From: Setaria digitata
Taxonomy: Eukaryota > Nematoda > Chromadorea > Rhabditida > Setariidae
DNA: 64,000 bases
Assembly (NCBI GenBank): GCA_003640385.1
Contig: RCAB01000235.1
Span: 1-64,000, forward strand
Direction of reading: 5' to 3'
Every line of letters starts with the position of its first letter. Within the stretch, counting starts at the first letter, position 1. Shown here in pieces: positions 1 through 10,510 of this stretch. The notes beneath the pieces are model-generated. The model searched no databases and was not told the origin of the DNA. It was given only the letters and a program-made list of their open reading frames with translations. Position numbers and translations under genes: made by a program.

Positions 1-54
1 AAAATAATAATAATATTGACAGTTGATAAAATTAAAAATCAAAACTATTCGAAC

Positions 55-1198
55 CTTTTTGGAAGCAAATTCTCGATGATCCAACATCAGACTTAATTCA
101 TCCCGAGCCACTGCCATTCGTAATCGATCACTGTTATCCACAACAAATATAACACCATCTACTTGTTTGTAAAAATTTTCCCACAAATTTCGATATTTTC
201 CTATCACACGAATTTTTATTTTTAACTTTTGAAATTATTAGAAAAAAAATATCTCAAAATAGACAATTTATATTATTTTCAACACTTTGAGTATAAGATC
301 TGGTTTTATAAATTTATGAAATTTCCATTGCCGATTTCATAAAAATTCTTCATTTTTAAATTGAAAAAAAAAAAAAAAAAAAGGAAAAAACTACCTTGTC
401 CAGACATATCGTATACGAAAAATGTTGTATTGTTAAAAACAAATTTGTCGTTCGTGTAACCAACTGATGGCACAACCTAACAATAATTTAGTAAATTATA
501 TAATTTGTTTTAAGATTATTGCAACAGAAATGACCAACCGATTTAATTTGTTATTTTTCTTCAATATAACAATTTTTTTCTTTGGAATTTCAAATACAGA
601 TTCGAATGTCTTGAATATACTTATTTTTCCTCATAAGAACAATAATTCCTTTCTCTTTTTCTAATTTTATTTTTAGGCTAATCAATTATTATAATAAAAC
701 CAAATGCTAATAGTTTTTATTCTTTGATATTATTTGGCACCGATTTATGATGTAAATTGCACTTGTTAATAATAATTAACAGAATTTTAAAAAAAGACAA
801 GCGATTTCCTTTATTCTTCATTATTGCGCGTTTATTATTTGTTATTATTATTGATAATTATTATTATCAATATTATCATTATTATTATTATTATCGTTAT
901 TATTATTGTTATTATTATTATTAATTATTATTATTATTATTGTTATCATTTTTGATATTATTAATTGTGCCTATTATTTAAATGCACTTATTATAAGATT
1001 ATTGCTGAGCAGCAAAAATCTGCTGTAAATTAAATTACTGAATGTTAGAAACGTAAAGACCTGAGTTACTTGCTCTTCTGGTATTTTCATGTGATTGATA
1101 ATTGTTGATTTGCCACTGTTATCAAGGCCAATTATCAGAACTTTTGCCTGTTTACGTGAAACACCCAAAGCTGTTGAAATTTGTGATAGTAATCCCAT
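55..1198 (-). CDS. arl-6: ADP-ribosylation factor-like 6 (BBS3), 5' part
   Basis: Small GTPase of the Arf family; in animals ARL6/BBS3 recruits the BBSome coat to membranes at the base of cilia. Three exons read on the minus strand: 1198-1061, 476-395 and 200-55, giving 122 residues with phases 0 and 1 that fit. The P-loop GLDNSGKS is near residue 24-31 and follows an N-terminal helix with Gly2; the switch II stretch reads YDMSGQG, then KYRNLWENFY and FVVDNSDRLRM, which is diagnostic of ARL6 rather than other Arls. The last visible exon ends at a GT donor (54-53), so the NKxD guanine-specificity loop and C-terminus lie off the left edge. No AG acceptor lies close upstream of the ATG. Intron 1 contains a long ATT repeat. 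Family call is confident; start is the only in-frame Met before the P-loop. Confidence 0.9.
835..955. repeat. ATT/TTA trinucleotide repeat, imperfect
   Basis: About 120 bases of interrupted ATT units with GTT and ATC variants, lying inside intron 1 of the arl-6 gene. Confidence 0.85.
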
Positions 1199-3168
1199 TT
1201 TTAAATATGCAAGTATGAAAATTTAATTTGACGATCAACTTTGAGTGGCTAAAATAATACACATATAACAATCCCTTATATGCTAAGTTGAATTATTTCG
1301 TTTATTTGACATATGAAATAGTTTTCTTTGCTGTAGCAAATTTAAATTTTACGAATTTACGACTGAAAAATTATGTAGCAAAGTATCTAATACAAGAAGA
1401 AATTAAATAATATGCTATTAAGTCATTATCATCTGTTGCATCATTATTACCAAAAATAATGATATCTTGACTTGCATGATTTTTTAAAGCTAGACAGGCG
1501 TATTTGCAGCAAATAGTGAAATAAAAAACAATTGGTTTTGCTAAATCTTGTTAAAGAGAATTAAAAATTGATTTCTTTAAGGACAACAAATCAAATTATT
1601 CACAGTTTATGATTGATATAAATAAAATTAAAAGTTACATCATTTAGTCAATAGAGGAAGAGAAAAAAAAATTTATTATCATTTTCACATTATTGTCAGT
1701 TAAGAAAGAGATTTTTCATTAGAAATTTCTGTAAGAGAGAAAAAAACGGAAAATCATTGAACAAGATAGTGCAATGTTACAAAATATCTACATATGATCT
1801 GTTTTTTTTCATTGAAATAATCAGAGGATTAGGATTTTATTCATTAAATATAAACTTATCACCTAATCAACAGAATCAAACTAAAGCAGTACCAAGAGAA
1901 TGTCTTGTTACGTCTAATCAGAAGGCTTTTGGTGTTTCCATGACAACTTTTTTGAAAGCGACGCTTGAAATAAGGTATTGACAAGAATAAACTAATTTAA
2001 TATGAATTAGAATTGATGTAAAATACGTTGCCAAATGAAAATATTTCAGTTATTAGGAATTAGTTTTGCATTTGATAAGAATTTTTAATCAGTAGTCGTG
2101 TCATTATGATGCGATTAATAGAAGAATTTGCGCACCGTATTGACTTTTTTTGCTTATTTATTTGAGGAGAACAAATGTAGTAACCCGAGGGATACTGAGA
2201 GTGATAATTCTCTAAAATTACAGTCGAAAATTCTCAGCCAACCACAAGCAAATCATCCGTGTGCTAGCGCATCATTCCCACCACCTTATGGATTTTGAAA
2301 TTACTGCAGTACCAGTTAATTAGGAAATGATGCACTCATTATCCTAGTACCGACTAATTAATTATTTAAAAATCCCAGCAGGTGTCCAAAACGGACATTT
2401 AAACATACACGAACAATTTGATGAGCTGAAGTGTGTAATTTTATGCCATTTCCTTATACGCTTATTTTAGTTCTATTTATATACTGTAAATTTATATATC
2501 ATTTACTTTTCTTTAGTTCGAAAAATATAAATTTGTAAGTAATGATTAAAAATATTAGAAAATGAGAAAATTGATTTGAATGACTTCAGATTGTTTTCAA
2601 AGCCTTCAAAATGAATGTGGAATAACAGGCAGAAAACTGAATTTGGAAACAAACTGCAAAATTGATTAATTGCACTGCTTTTTAGGAATACTATATTTAG
2701 ACCTCAAGAACAAAATATTAATCGCTTGTCCAAAACTTAAAAACCATTTAAATTTTTTTTATGCAGCACATTGAATGCATATACAGAAGCGTTAAGAGAA
2801 AAATGAATTAAGCAAGTTAAACAAAACTAAAACTTCACAGTGCAGAACGAATTTAAACAAATTATTTTAAAACTTAGTTTGATAGCTACATTACAAACAA
2901 CCCGTACGAACGAGAAAGAAACAGATTAAAAATTTAGCTAAATCGCTACACTAAACTTTAATAACTATGTTTCTGACCATGATTTATTACTTGAAAGAAG
3001 TAAAGAAAACGAGGTACTTCTAGATATCAGTCCACCGAGGTTGGTTATGACAAAAATGTTTGTATTGATCCTTGAACATTAAACAGTGTTACATTTTAAA
3101 AAAGTTATGCTAGAAATAGTTGTAACAGAAGTTAGGAACACTTTGGTCGATAAGAACAATGGAATATA
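1199..3168. other. Intergenic region between EMC7 3' end and arl-6 start
   Basis: This 2 kb lies downstream of EMC7 and upstream of arl-6 on the minus strand, so it should hold the arl-6 promoter and the EMC7 3' UTR. I see no convincing gene. A short plus-strand reading frame around 1860-1980 has coding-like composition but no recognisable family and no clear exon partners. A slightly GC-richer patch occurs near 2180-2300. Confidence 0.5.
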
Positions 3169-4482
3169 TCATTGTCGTTTCTTGTTTCCTGCTACTGCTC
3201 TTCTTGTTTTCTTTGGATTTCCACCAAGCCATGAAGCCAACATTTCCGAAACGTCTGGTACATCCATCTGAGGCATACTCTTAGCCATTTCCTAATAAGC
3301 AATAAATTGCTGATTAAAAAACCACCATGATCCAAAAACTCCACTACTCACACAGATCCACTGTAATCACAAATTCAGTTTTCTCTCCTCTAGAGCAAAA
3401 ATACTTTCCGAATGCTTTTTTTTCCATTACAATAAAGATTGTTCTCCAGAGCGGAGTAATGTTACCTACTAAAAATTTCAATCAAATATTGACCGATACT
3501 ATAATCGATTTACCAAATGGAGAAATGAAAATTGTTAAATTTGCAAAATTTTTTTACCTTTTTAACCTCAGGATCATTTGCATTCACAAGCTTAGGCAGT
3601 ATAACAAGCAAAACAAGAGGTACAACCATCATTAAAACCATTGGATTAGTAAGCATATCCGTTAAATGCCACTCTTCCCGAGGTCGAAAATAGTTAATCT
3701 GATGTAGTGCATTCAACCGCAAAGGATACGGAAGTGATGATACCAGTGACGGCTTAAATGAAATGAATAAAACATCTAAAACGGGCTAGATAGTACATTA
3801 ATGAATAGCGGAAGAGATAACGATCAATCAGAGAACACAGATACATTAAGCTTTGAAATCCAATGGAAGGAAAGTTCCATTAATTCGAAAAAAGACATTG
3901 ATTTTTTAGAAGTCTAACAACAAATACAAAAATTAGACAAGAAAGCAATAAAAAAAAAGAAAAAAAAAAAACCTGCAATAAGTTAAGGCGACGAGCTCTT
4001 ATTTTTCCTTTTGAAGTAATATCGACACGTACTGGCTCAAAAGCATAATCGATATTTGAAATTTCAATAATATAAGAACCCGGTGGAACACCTGAAACTA
4101 CGAACGTGCCATCATGCCTGCAAATGAATTTTGCAATTATTCCCAAACATTTTAAAAACTCCATTTGATATAAGCAGTTTCATTTCATATTTGGCTAGGC
4201 GGTCTAACACTTTCTAAATATAATTTCATTTCAAAATTGAAATAGGTAATTAAAAGAGACAAAAGAGACAACCAACCTCACAAACGCAACATGTTTGAAG
4301 TCGTAATTCACCAAAACACGACTTGGGCTCAGTTTACCATTCTGAAGACTAAATGATTCTGGGACAATAATCTGTCCTTCGATCTTATATGTTGTTGCAC
4401 CTTGCTCAACAGAGGTTTCTAACGTTGCTGCTAATTTTTGTACAGCACAAAGAAGCAATGAGAGTAAAAATAAGGCCAGCAT
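3169..4482 (-). CDS. EMC7: ER membrane protein complex subunit 7
   Basis: Subunit of the ER membrane protein complex, which inserts tail-anchored and multipass proteins. Four exons (4482-4277, 4117-3973, 3752-3558, 3291-3169) join in phase to 222 residues, close to the usual length of the family. Visible parts: a signal peptide (MLALFLLSLLLCAVQ), a carbohydrate-binding-like beta-sandwich containing DGTFVVSGVPPGSYIIEI, the conserved PYPLRLNALHQINYF stretch, one membrane segment around MVLMMVVPLVLLVILP, and a cytoplasmic tail with VPDVSEML and a basic end. The start is supported by an acceptor (TACTGCAG) only 3 nt before the ATG. It lies 792 nt downstream of the ARPC4 stop on the same strand, which could make it the second gene of an operon. 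Confidence 0.93.
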
Positions 4483-5273
4483 TACCTGCAGTACAAAAAA
4501 TTCAAATTACATAACTTTCCAGATGTAAATTGAAAAAGTAGAAAAACGTGGCGGTTTTTAACCGAGATATAGAAGAGTTGGTAATTTAAAACTTTTAGTT
4601 TGACAAATAAAATTAAATATCGTATTTATTAAATAATATTAACGAGAACATATATAAAAATAAAAGCTGACGAAGAGGGCTGGAAAATGAAGCAAAACAG
4701 TAATAAAAAAAGACGATGTAAATTGCAAAAGGAAAAGAAAACATAACAATAAATAATAATTTATGACAAATTAAAAAAATCAGTTTATAACATAATAAAA
4801 GTTTGAAATATGGTAAATACTGATGCATCTCATAGACACTGATGTCCACTTTAACAACTTAATAAGGAATTTCAGTTTATATGCATTCTCAGTCTGTAAA
4901 AATATAACAGTTAAAATCATGTGGACAGGGTTAAGATATACTGAACTACCGACTGAATGATTAAAAAAGCTTCCGAATAAAATTTGCGCTGAGACCTTGC
5001 TGTACAATTCAAGTATTTACCCACTAATAATATTCGATATGCGGTTTGTACATTTTAAAATGCGGTAAAATGTAATAAGCATATCAGTCATGATCACAAA
5101 GAAATAATACACTGTCGGATCTCATCGCTATGTAACAGTAACCACCAACAGTCACCGAAAAGAAGACCGAAATAAATCGAAATTACAGGTCCAAAGTGAA
5201 ACAGCCATAAAGAACTGCATCCCAAAAATTAGACGATGAGCTGTACAGTGTATACGCACAAATAATAAGTGAA
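4483..5273. other. Spacer between ARPC4 stop and EMC7 start
   Basis: 790 nt with no gene seen. If ARPC4 and EMC7 form an operon this holds the ARPC4 3' UTR and the intercistronic region ending in the EMC7 trans-splice acceptor. Confidence 0.5.
4486..4501 (-). promoter_or_regulatory. Putative spliced-leader acceptor of EMC7
   Basis: On the minus strand a T-rich tract ending TACTGCAG stands 3 nt before the EMC7 ATG with no upstream exon, as expected of a trans-splice acceptor. Inference from position and consensus. Confidence 0.6.
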
Positions 5274-6946
5274 TTAATTGAATCGTTTCAAGAATTCTTC
5301 AGCTGAAACTCTAGCACGAGCATTAAGTGCTAACTTCATGTCACTGATTTCCTGAAAAACATTTGTTCTTATATAAAAATAATTACAACTACTTGAAACA
5401 ATAAATATCTGAAGGCTGAATTCAATTAACAAATAATACGACCTATAAACTGAGCACCACAAACTTATAGCAGTAGCCGATAATTACGAAAGTAACAGCA
5501 GTTTTCTTAACCTATTAAGTTCATCTGAGCACACCCTCAATATTACCTATTGTGCAAGCATTCGAAATAAATTAAGATTCAAGAACATCAGCATTCCAAC
5601 TTTTTACGAAGGTCTCTAAAATCCTTAAAATATACACCACTTTATTCTATTCAACTATTAAAGGGAAGGATAAAAGGTACCTGAGGGTGGTAATAACAAG
5701 GGGTCATATAAATAAACAAAGAGAACATCAAAAATCCACAACACGATAACGAATGGAGCTTCTGGAAACCCTCGATCCAGATATATAAAAAGACGCAAAA
5801 CACATACCTTATCAATTTCCTGCATAAAGTGAATTAGGAAATCAACCAATTTGTGCTTATACATCATTTCTGTATGCGTTGCAGTTATTAGAAACGATAT
5901 ATCATAACCTGGCATTGGCTTTCTATAAAAATTGATTTGGCATAAACAAACAATGATTTTCCACGGTCAGGATTAAAACAGAGTATCTTTTAGAAATAGA
6001 TCTATGTCATAAATATACAGTCTATTAACACTCTAATTGAAGACGTTTACCTATAAACCTACATTATTTAAAAAAAAAAAAAAAAAGAAAAAAAAAAGAA
6101 AAAAATAGGTGAAAAAAGACCTTCTAAGTATGATGAAATTATCAGCCCGCTGACACATGAAACGAGTAAATTTGTGAGTTAAAATTTTCTCAATATCATC
6201 AGCTTGCTTCACAGCAATACTGACGCGAACCGAATTGATAGATGGTTCAATTAAGACACGTTCTTGTTTACTGCGTGATACAACTACTGGAGTTAACAAG
6301 AGTTCGGATGACGTGCCAACTTCTACCTACAACCAGTAATCACTTTTTTAAGAGTAAAAGGAAGTTGTCTACATTTATGATATTAGAAAAGTCGCTGAAG
6401 CTGTGAACAAAAAAATAAAATTTGTCACGCGAAATGGTTGTTTATCGAATCTTTCATGGACACTTAATTATGATGTACATTATGAATTACAAGAAAATCG
6501 TAGGTTTCAGAAAAAAAAAAGATCTCAAAATACTTTAGTCATTAATTACCATTTGTAATTACAAAACATTCAGTTAGTGTCTTTTTTCTGGAGTCCCGAT
6601 TTACTGCTAATCACAAGAGTAAAAATATATTAGCCTCGAAAACTGCACCAAAGTTTAAGAGAAAAATCATTTCTAATTACAAAAAAAAAAAAAAAGATAA
6701 ATAATGAGAGAAAAAAGTTTTTACTCACTCTTTTCCTGAAAAATAAAATTTATAAGAAATACTGTGTATAGCTTACCTCCGGTTTATTATGCCTTTCAAC
6801 AACTTGCGAGCTGAACTGTTCTAAGCACATCGCGGCTTCTAATGTCTTTCGCACAGCTTCTAAATACGGCTGTAACGTAGCACTCTGCAACAGCTTCATT
6901 ATTAGTTCCAATAACCGATTATAAAGAAGTAAATTACCTTATTCAT
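5274..6946 (-). CDS. arx-6: Arp2/3 complex subunit 4 (p20)
   Basis: Core scaffold subunit of the Arp2/3 complex, which nucleates branched actin filaments. Five exons on the minus strand: 6946-6938, 6884-6777, 6326-6121, 5922-5808 and 5351-5274, joined in phase to 171 residues (the family has about 168). Highly conserved blocks are [84 protein letters not shown] and the C-terminus [15 protein letters not shown]. The start chosen is a 9-nt first exon (Met-Asn-Lys) preceded 5 nt upstream by a TACAG acceptor, followed by a 53-nt intron. An alternative ATG at 6899 would read straight through as MKLLQSATL without that intron. Only the first few residues depend on this choice. Confidence 0.94.
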
Positions 6947-6951
6947 TCTTA

Positions 6952-6966
6952 CTGTATTCCCATACT
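6952..6966 (-). promoter_or_regulatory. Putative spliced-leader acceptor of arx-6
   Basis: GGGAATACAG on the minus strand ends 5 nt before the proposed ATG, supporting the tiny first exon. The tract is weaker than the usual T-rich consensus. Confidence 0.4.
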
Positions 6967-8507
6967 TTTTTAAAAGATCTTTTCTAAAATAGCCATCTTC
7001 CTCGTAAAAAAAAAATTCCACATTTGAGTGGTTCTGAGGAAACAGACCTGTCATTACTAGTGAAAATGATAATTTAAACCAATGAGGAAATGAGGACTGC
7101 AGTAAAAGTTAGAAGGGTTGTAATTTATTATAGATTAAAAAAAAAATGACTGATGATAAAGTTAACTACTATATGTGTAAAAAGGGCAGGATAAAAACTA
7201 AAAGTATATAAGAACAGAGGTTCTACTAGAGCACGTAATAATGAATATTAATAGTATATATAACCATATAATTCAAATTTAGTCCAAAATATAAATTGGT
7301 CACTGAGGTCCTAAAAAAATTGATTCCTAATTGCATTTCAAATAATTTTAAATGATAAGAAGAAAAAAATGCTCGATTAAACGTCCAAACTCCATCTTCT
7401 CAACAAGATTTATAAAAAAAAAAGCACCAGTTGGACACGATTACATTTAATGATTAAGTAAATAACCAAGTGGAATGAGTAAATGAATAAAATTACGAGA
7501 AACTGGTGTACAAGCAAATAATTACATTATCAAAAAAAAAAAAAAGATAAATCACAAACATACCATAGTTCATATACGCCGGCACTCTCCACTTAAGTTA
7601 TGCTTAAGTTGCAAGCGTCCAAATCCTGCAAAATATTTTTATGGATTAAGGAAAAGACCATAAAAGTCGTTAATACGGAGATTCCCAATGCGATATGTAA
7701 ATTCTATTCCAGACTAGTAAGTGGAATTTGCGAATTAATAACCAATAGGAAAAAATTCCTAATTCACAATATAGCCAATTTTTCATGTTTTACATCACTG
7801 AAATCTGTATTTTCGGAAATGAAAATTGAGAAGTGTCGAAAATAATTTAGTTCATGTACATAAATGGAAATATAACTATGCATACCTCCATAAAATTAAA
7901 ATATCTAAAACTGTACTTTCAAAAATAAGAACTGAGAACTGAAATGTCTCGTTCACGTACGTGACTAAAAACGAAAGTATGCACACGTTTATACAATATA
8001 TATGCATGCATTAATTCGTTTATTAGCTGTCGTCCTAAATGTAAATACAGCTAAAAGAAAATGTTGAGAAAAAAAAGAAAAAAAAAAAACAATCATCGCA
8101 GAGTGGAAAAAGCCTGCTTCATGGTAATATACCGGAGGCAAGCTATAGTTTTAGGAATCTTCTCCATCTGTTACAGCTAAGTTGAAGCAAAAGATTAAAA
8201 TTACTCTGCTAAAGCATTTGATTAAAATTTTCTATTAAAGTAGTGTATTAGAGGTTTTTAGTACATAATCCTAAAGAAATGTAAAAAGAGGAAGAATAAA
8301 AGATCGTTATTGAAACTTTTAATCACTGTTAATCTATCAACAATATTCAGCAAGTAATTGTATTATCATGTGCAATATCATCTTTCACTCTAAATCTCCT
8401 ACTCATTTGGTAAAAACTTTATTTTAGGGAGCAAAATTTTTTAAAAAAAAAAGAAAATATATTGCAGAAAAAATTTTAGTAAGCATTTTAAGAATGCTAA
8501 CAGGATG

Positions 8508-8740
8508 GATTGGTGGAGCAATGGTTAACCACTGACACTGCTTCACCGGGAGTGTGTGGTTCAATTCTACGTGCACTGATAGAGAATATCATTGAGCCAA
8601 TCCTTAACAGAAAATGCCGTGTAGACCAAATGATAGGACTGAGCACGGAAATCCCACGAAACTTTTGTTTGATTATTCCAACTGAATTGATAATATTGAA
8701 GAGCACCGAAAGAATGTAATTGATGGTCATTTCAGAGTTC
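8508..8740 (+). mobile_element. tRNA-derived SINE-like element
   Basis: The segment begins GGATTGGTGGAGCAATGG, which resembles an RNA polymerase III A box, and about 45 nt later has GGTTCAATTCT, a near match to the B box GGTTCGANTCC. The spacing is that of a tRNA. The ends do not pair into an acceptor stem, so it is not a working tRNA gene, and about 160 bp of unrelated, GC-richer sequence follows, as in a SINE body. No poly-A tail or target duplication is obvious. Short open frames on both strands here are by-products. Confidence 0.45.
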
Positions 8741-10510
8741 TAAGCAATTCCCATAAAAGAATTTACATTTACATTCCATACGTCCTATTCTTAGTTTATT
8801 TGTTTTTCTGAAAAATAAAATTTAGCTAATGTAGATATTTTTGACAGTTTTTTTTTTAAAGTGGAGTCTTAATGCTTTTTTCATTAATTAAAACAGGAAT
8901 TAAATAACAATAAAATGTTGCGAATAAGTTCAAAGTAACAATAGAAATTCATATTTCAGAATGTGATAAATTATCGCCAGTATTTTTCACACTTTGTTGG
9001 TCTCAGAAAACTTTTGCAAGTTGTTGAAATTCAAATGAATACAGTTGATGATGCAAAATTTTAGAGCGCAATTTGGTCAACTTCTTTCTTTTCTTTGGCC
9101 TATCATCAAGTTTCGCCATGAAGAAATGAGTAGTTTCCGCTTGAACAGTTAATACTGATCACTTATCTATTTGATAAAAATACTTCGCAGATTTAATGGT
9201 TTCAGTAGCAACAATTAAAATTATTTATAACAACAACAAGCCATTAAACAGCGGCAGTGACTATCTTAGTCATCAACAGATCATCGCATAAAATGATAAC
9301 AGTGATAATTGACAACGAAACTTACTGCTATTGAATAAAGCACTGTTATCGCTGTTATCATTTTGTTAATAAATAAATGAATAAACAAGAGACAACCGTC
9401 TCATGATGTGTCTTCTTGTCAAACTCAATTTATTATTTTAGTATCTTACAGGTATCTACTTATCAATCCTAATCTATTACCTTAACATCAGCCGAATTAT
9501 CAGTCTCTATTAATTTAACATGTTTTAAAATAACTGTGCCGCAAAATTGTGAGTATGCAGTAGTAGTACTATGTTAGCGTTGCGTCTATTCGTGAAATAA
9601 TTCAACTTTGATAAAAAGTGCTTGCTAATGGTCACCAAGATAATTTGTTGATTTCTGATAATTGATAACTAACACACCTCATTTTCGTAAGCTTCCATTT
9701 TATTGCACAATATTTGCAACTGAATAATTAGCACAGTTTCTTGAACAGTTGCAGCAATGTTTTCGACCATTTTGAACTGAAATGAAAGCTTCACTAAAAT
9801 TTATTTCTTGGTTGCAAAAATATTTCTGGTTGTTGAATGAAAATAATTTACAAGTAACAAAAATATGCAGTGCATAAAATAGGTAGAGTGAAAAATTATG
9901 CAGCAAAAAAGGTGGCTTAACTGATAATTTCAACGGAATTAATCAAAATGAAATATTCTAATTAAAGAGAATACATAAGAGGAAAATATAGCAAGAAATT
10001 GAGGCATATAGATAATAAAGACAATATACTAAAATACATAAACCGTTGAAGAGATGACGATAAAGAGTTGATGGTTCACTCTTTTCTCTTATTTATCAGG
10101 GAGAAAAACTACAAGAAGGATGAAAGGTGTCACAGAGGAAAATGTACAGATTTATGATCAGTCAAGACAATTATAATAAAATATATTTTCGAATTTTGCA
10201 TCTTTCAAATTCATTTAGCGCAATATCACTACATCTTTTAGATTAATACGAAATAAATACATAAATGGATAGCTTTTTTCATTATTTTCGAACTAGAAAC
10301 CTAGAGAGTAATAATTTTTGAGCAGAAAAATTTTGTCTTTAAATGTGGTCAATTCTACTTGAATTTCTCACTCTTGAATATATATTAATTTCTTCCTTGA
10401 GTTTATTTTCAATGACTTTTGCATAATTAAGCATATCCATTCGAGATGTAAAATTAGCCAAATGCTGTTATTTTCAAAAATTATCATGAAATTATCACGA
10501 AAGTGATTTT

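Larger units (their letters stand above)
6947..10510. other. Intergenic region between PNPO and arx-6
   Basis: 3.5 kb without a protein gene I can support. It contains a tRNA-derived SINE-like element near 8508-8740, a 12-bp palindrome TCACGTACGTGA at 7953-7964, and an inverted pair of GATA-rich arms at 9290-9365. Short reading frames at 7600-7845 and 9700-9933 show no conserved motif. Confidence 0.5.

Noticed and set aside
1757..1981. Plus-strand frame ending ATLEIRY
   Set aside because: Part looks coding and has possible splice sites, but there are no partner exons or family match.
3086..3635. Plus-strand frames at 3086-3271 and 3327-3635
   Set aside because: They lie antisense to EMC7 exons 3 and 4, which explain the coding composition.
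7600..7845. 81-codon plus-strand frame
   Set aside because: No conserved motif, no acceptor before the ATG and composition like surrounding noncoding DNA.
8508..8580. Functional tRNA gene
   Set aside because: A and B boxes are present but the ends cannot pair as an acceptor stem and no sound anticodon arm is seen, so a SINE-like element fits better.
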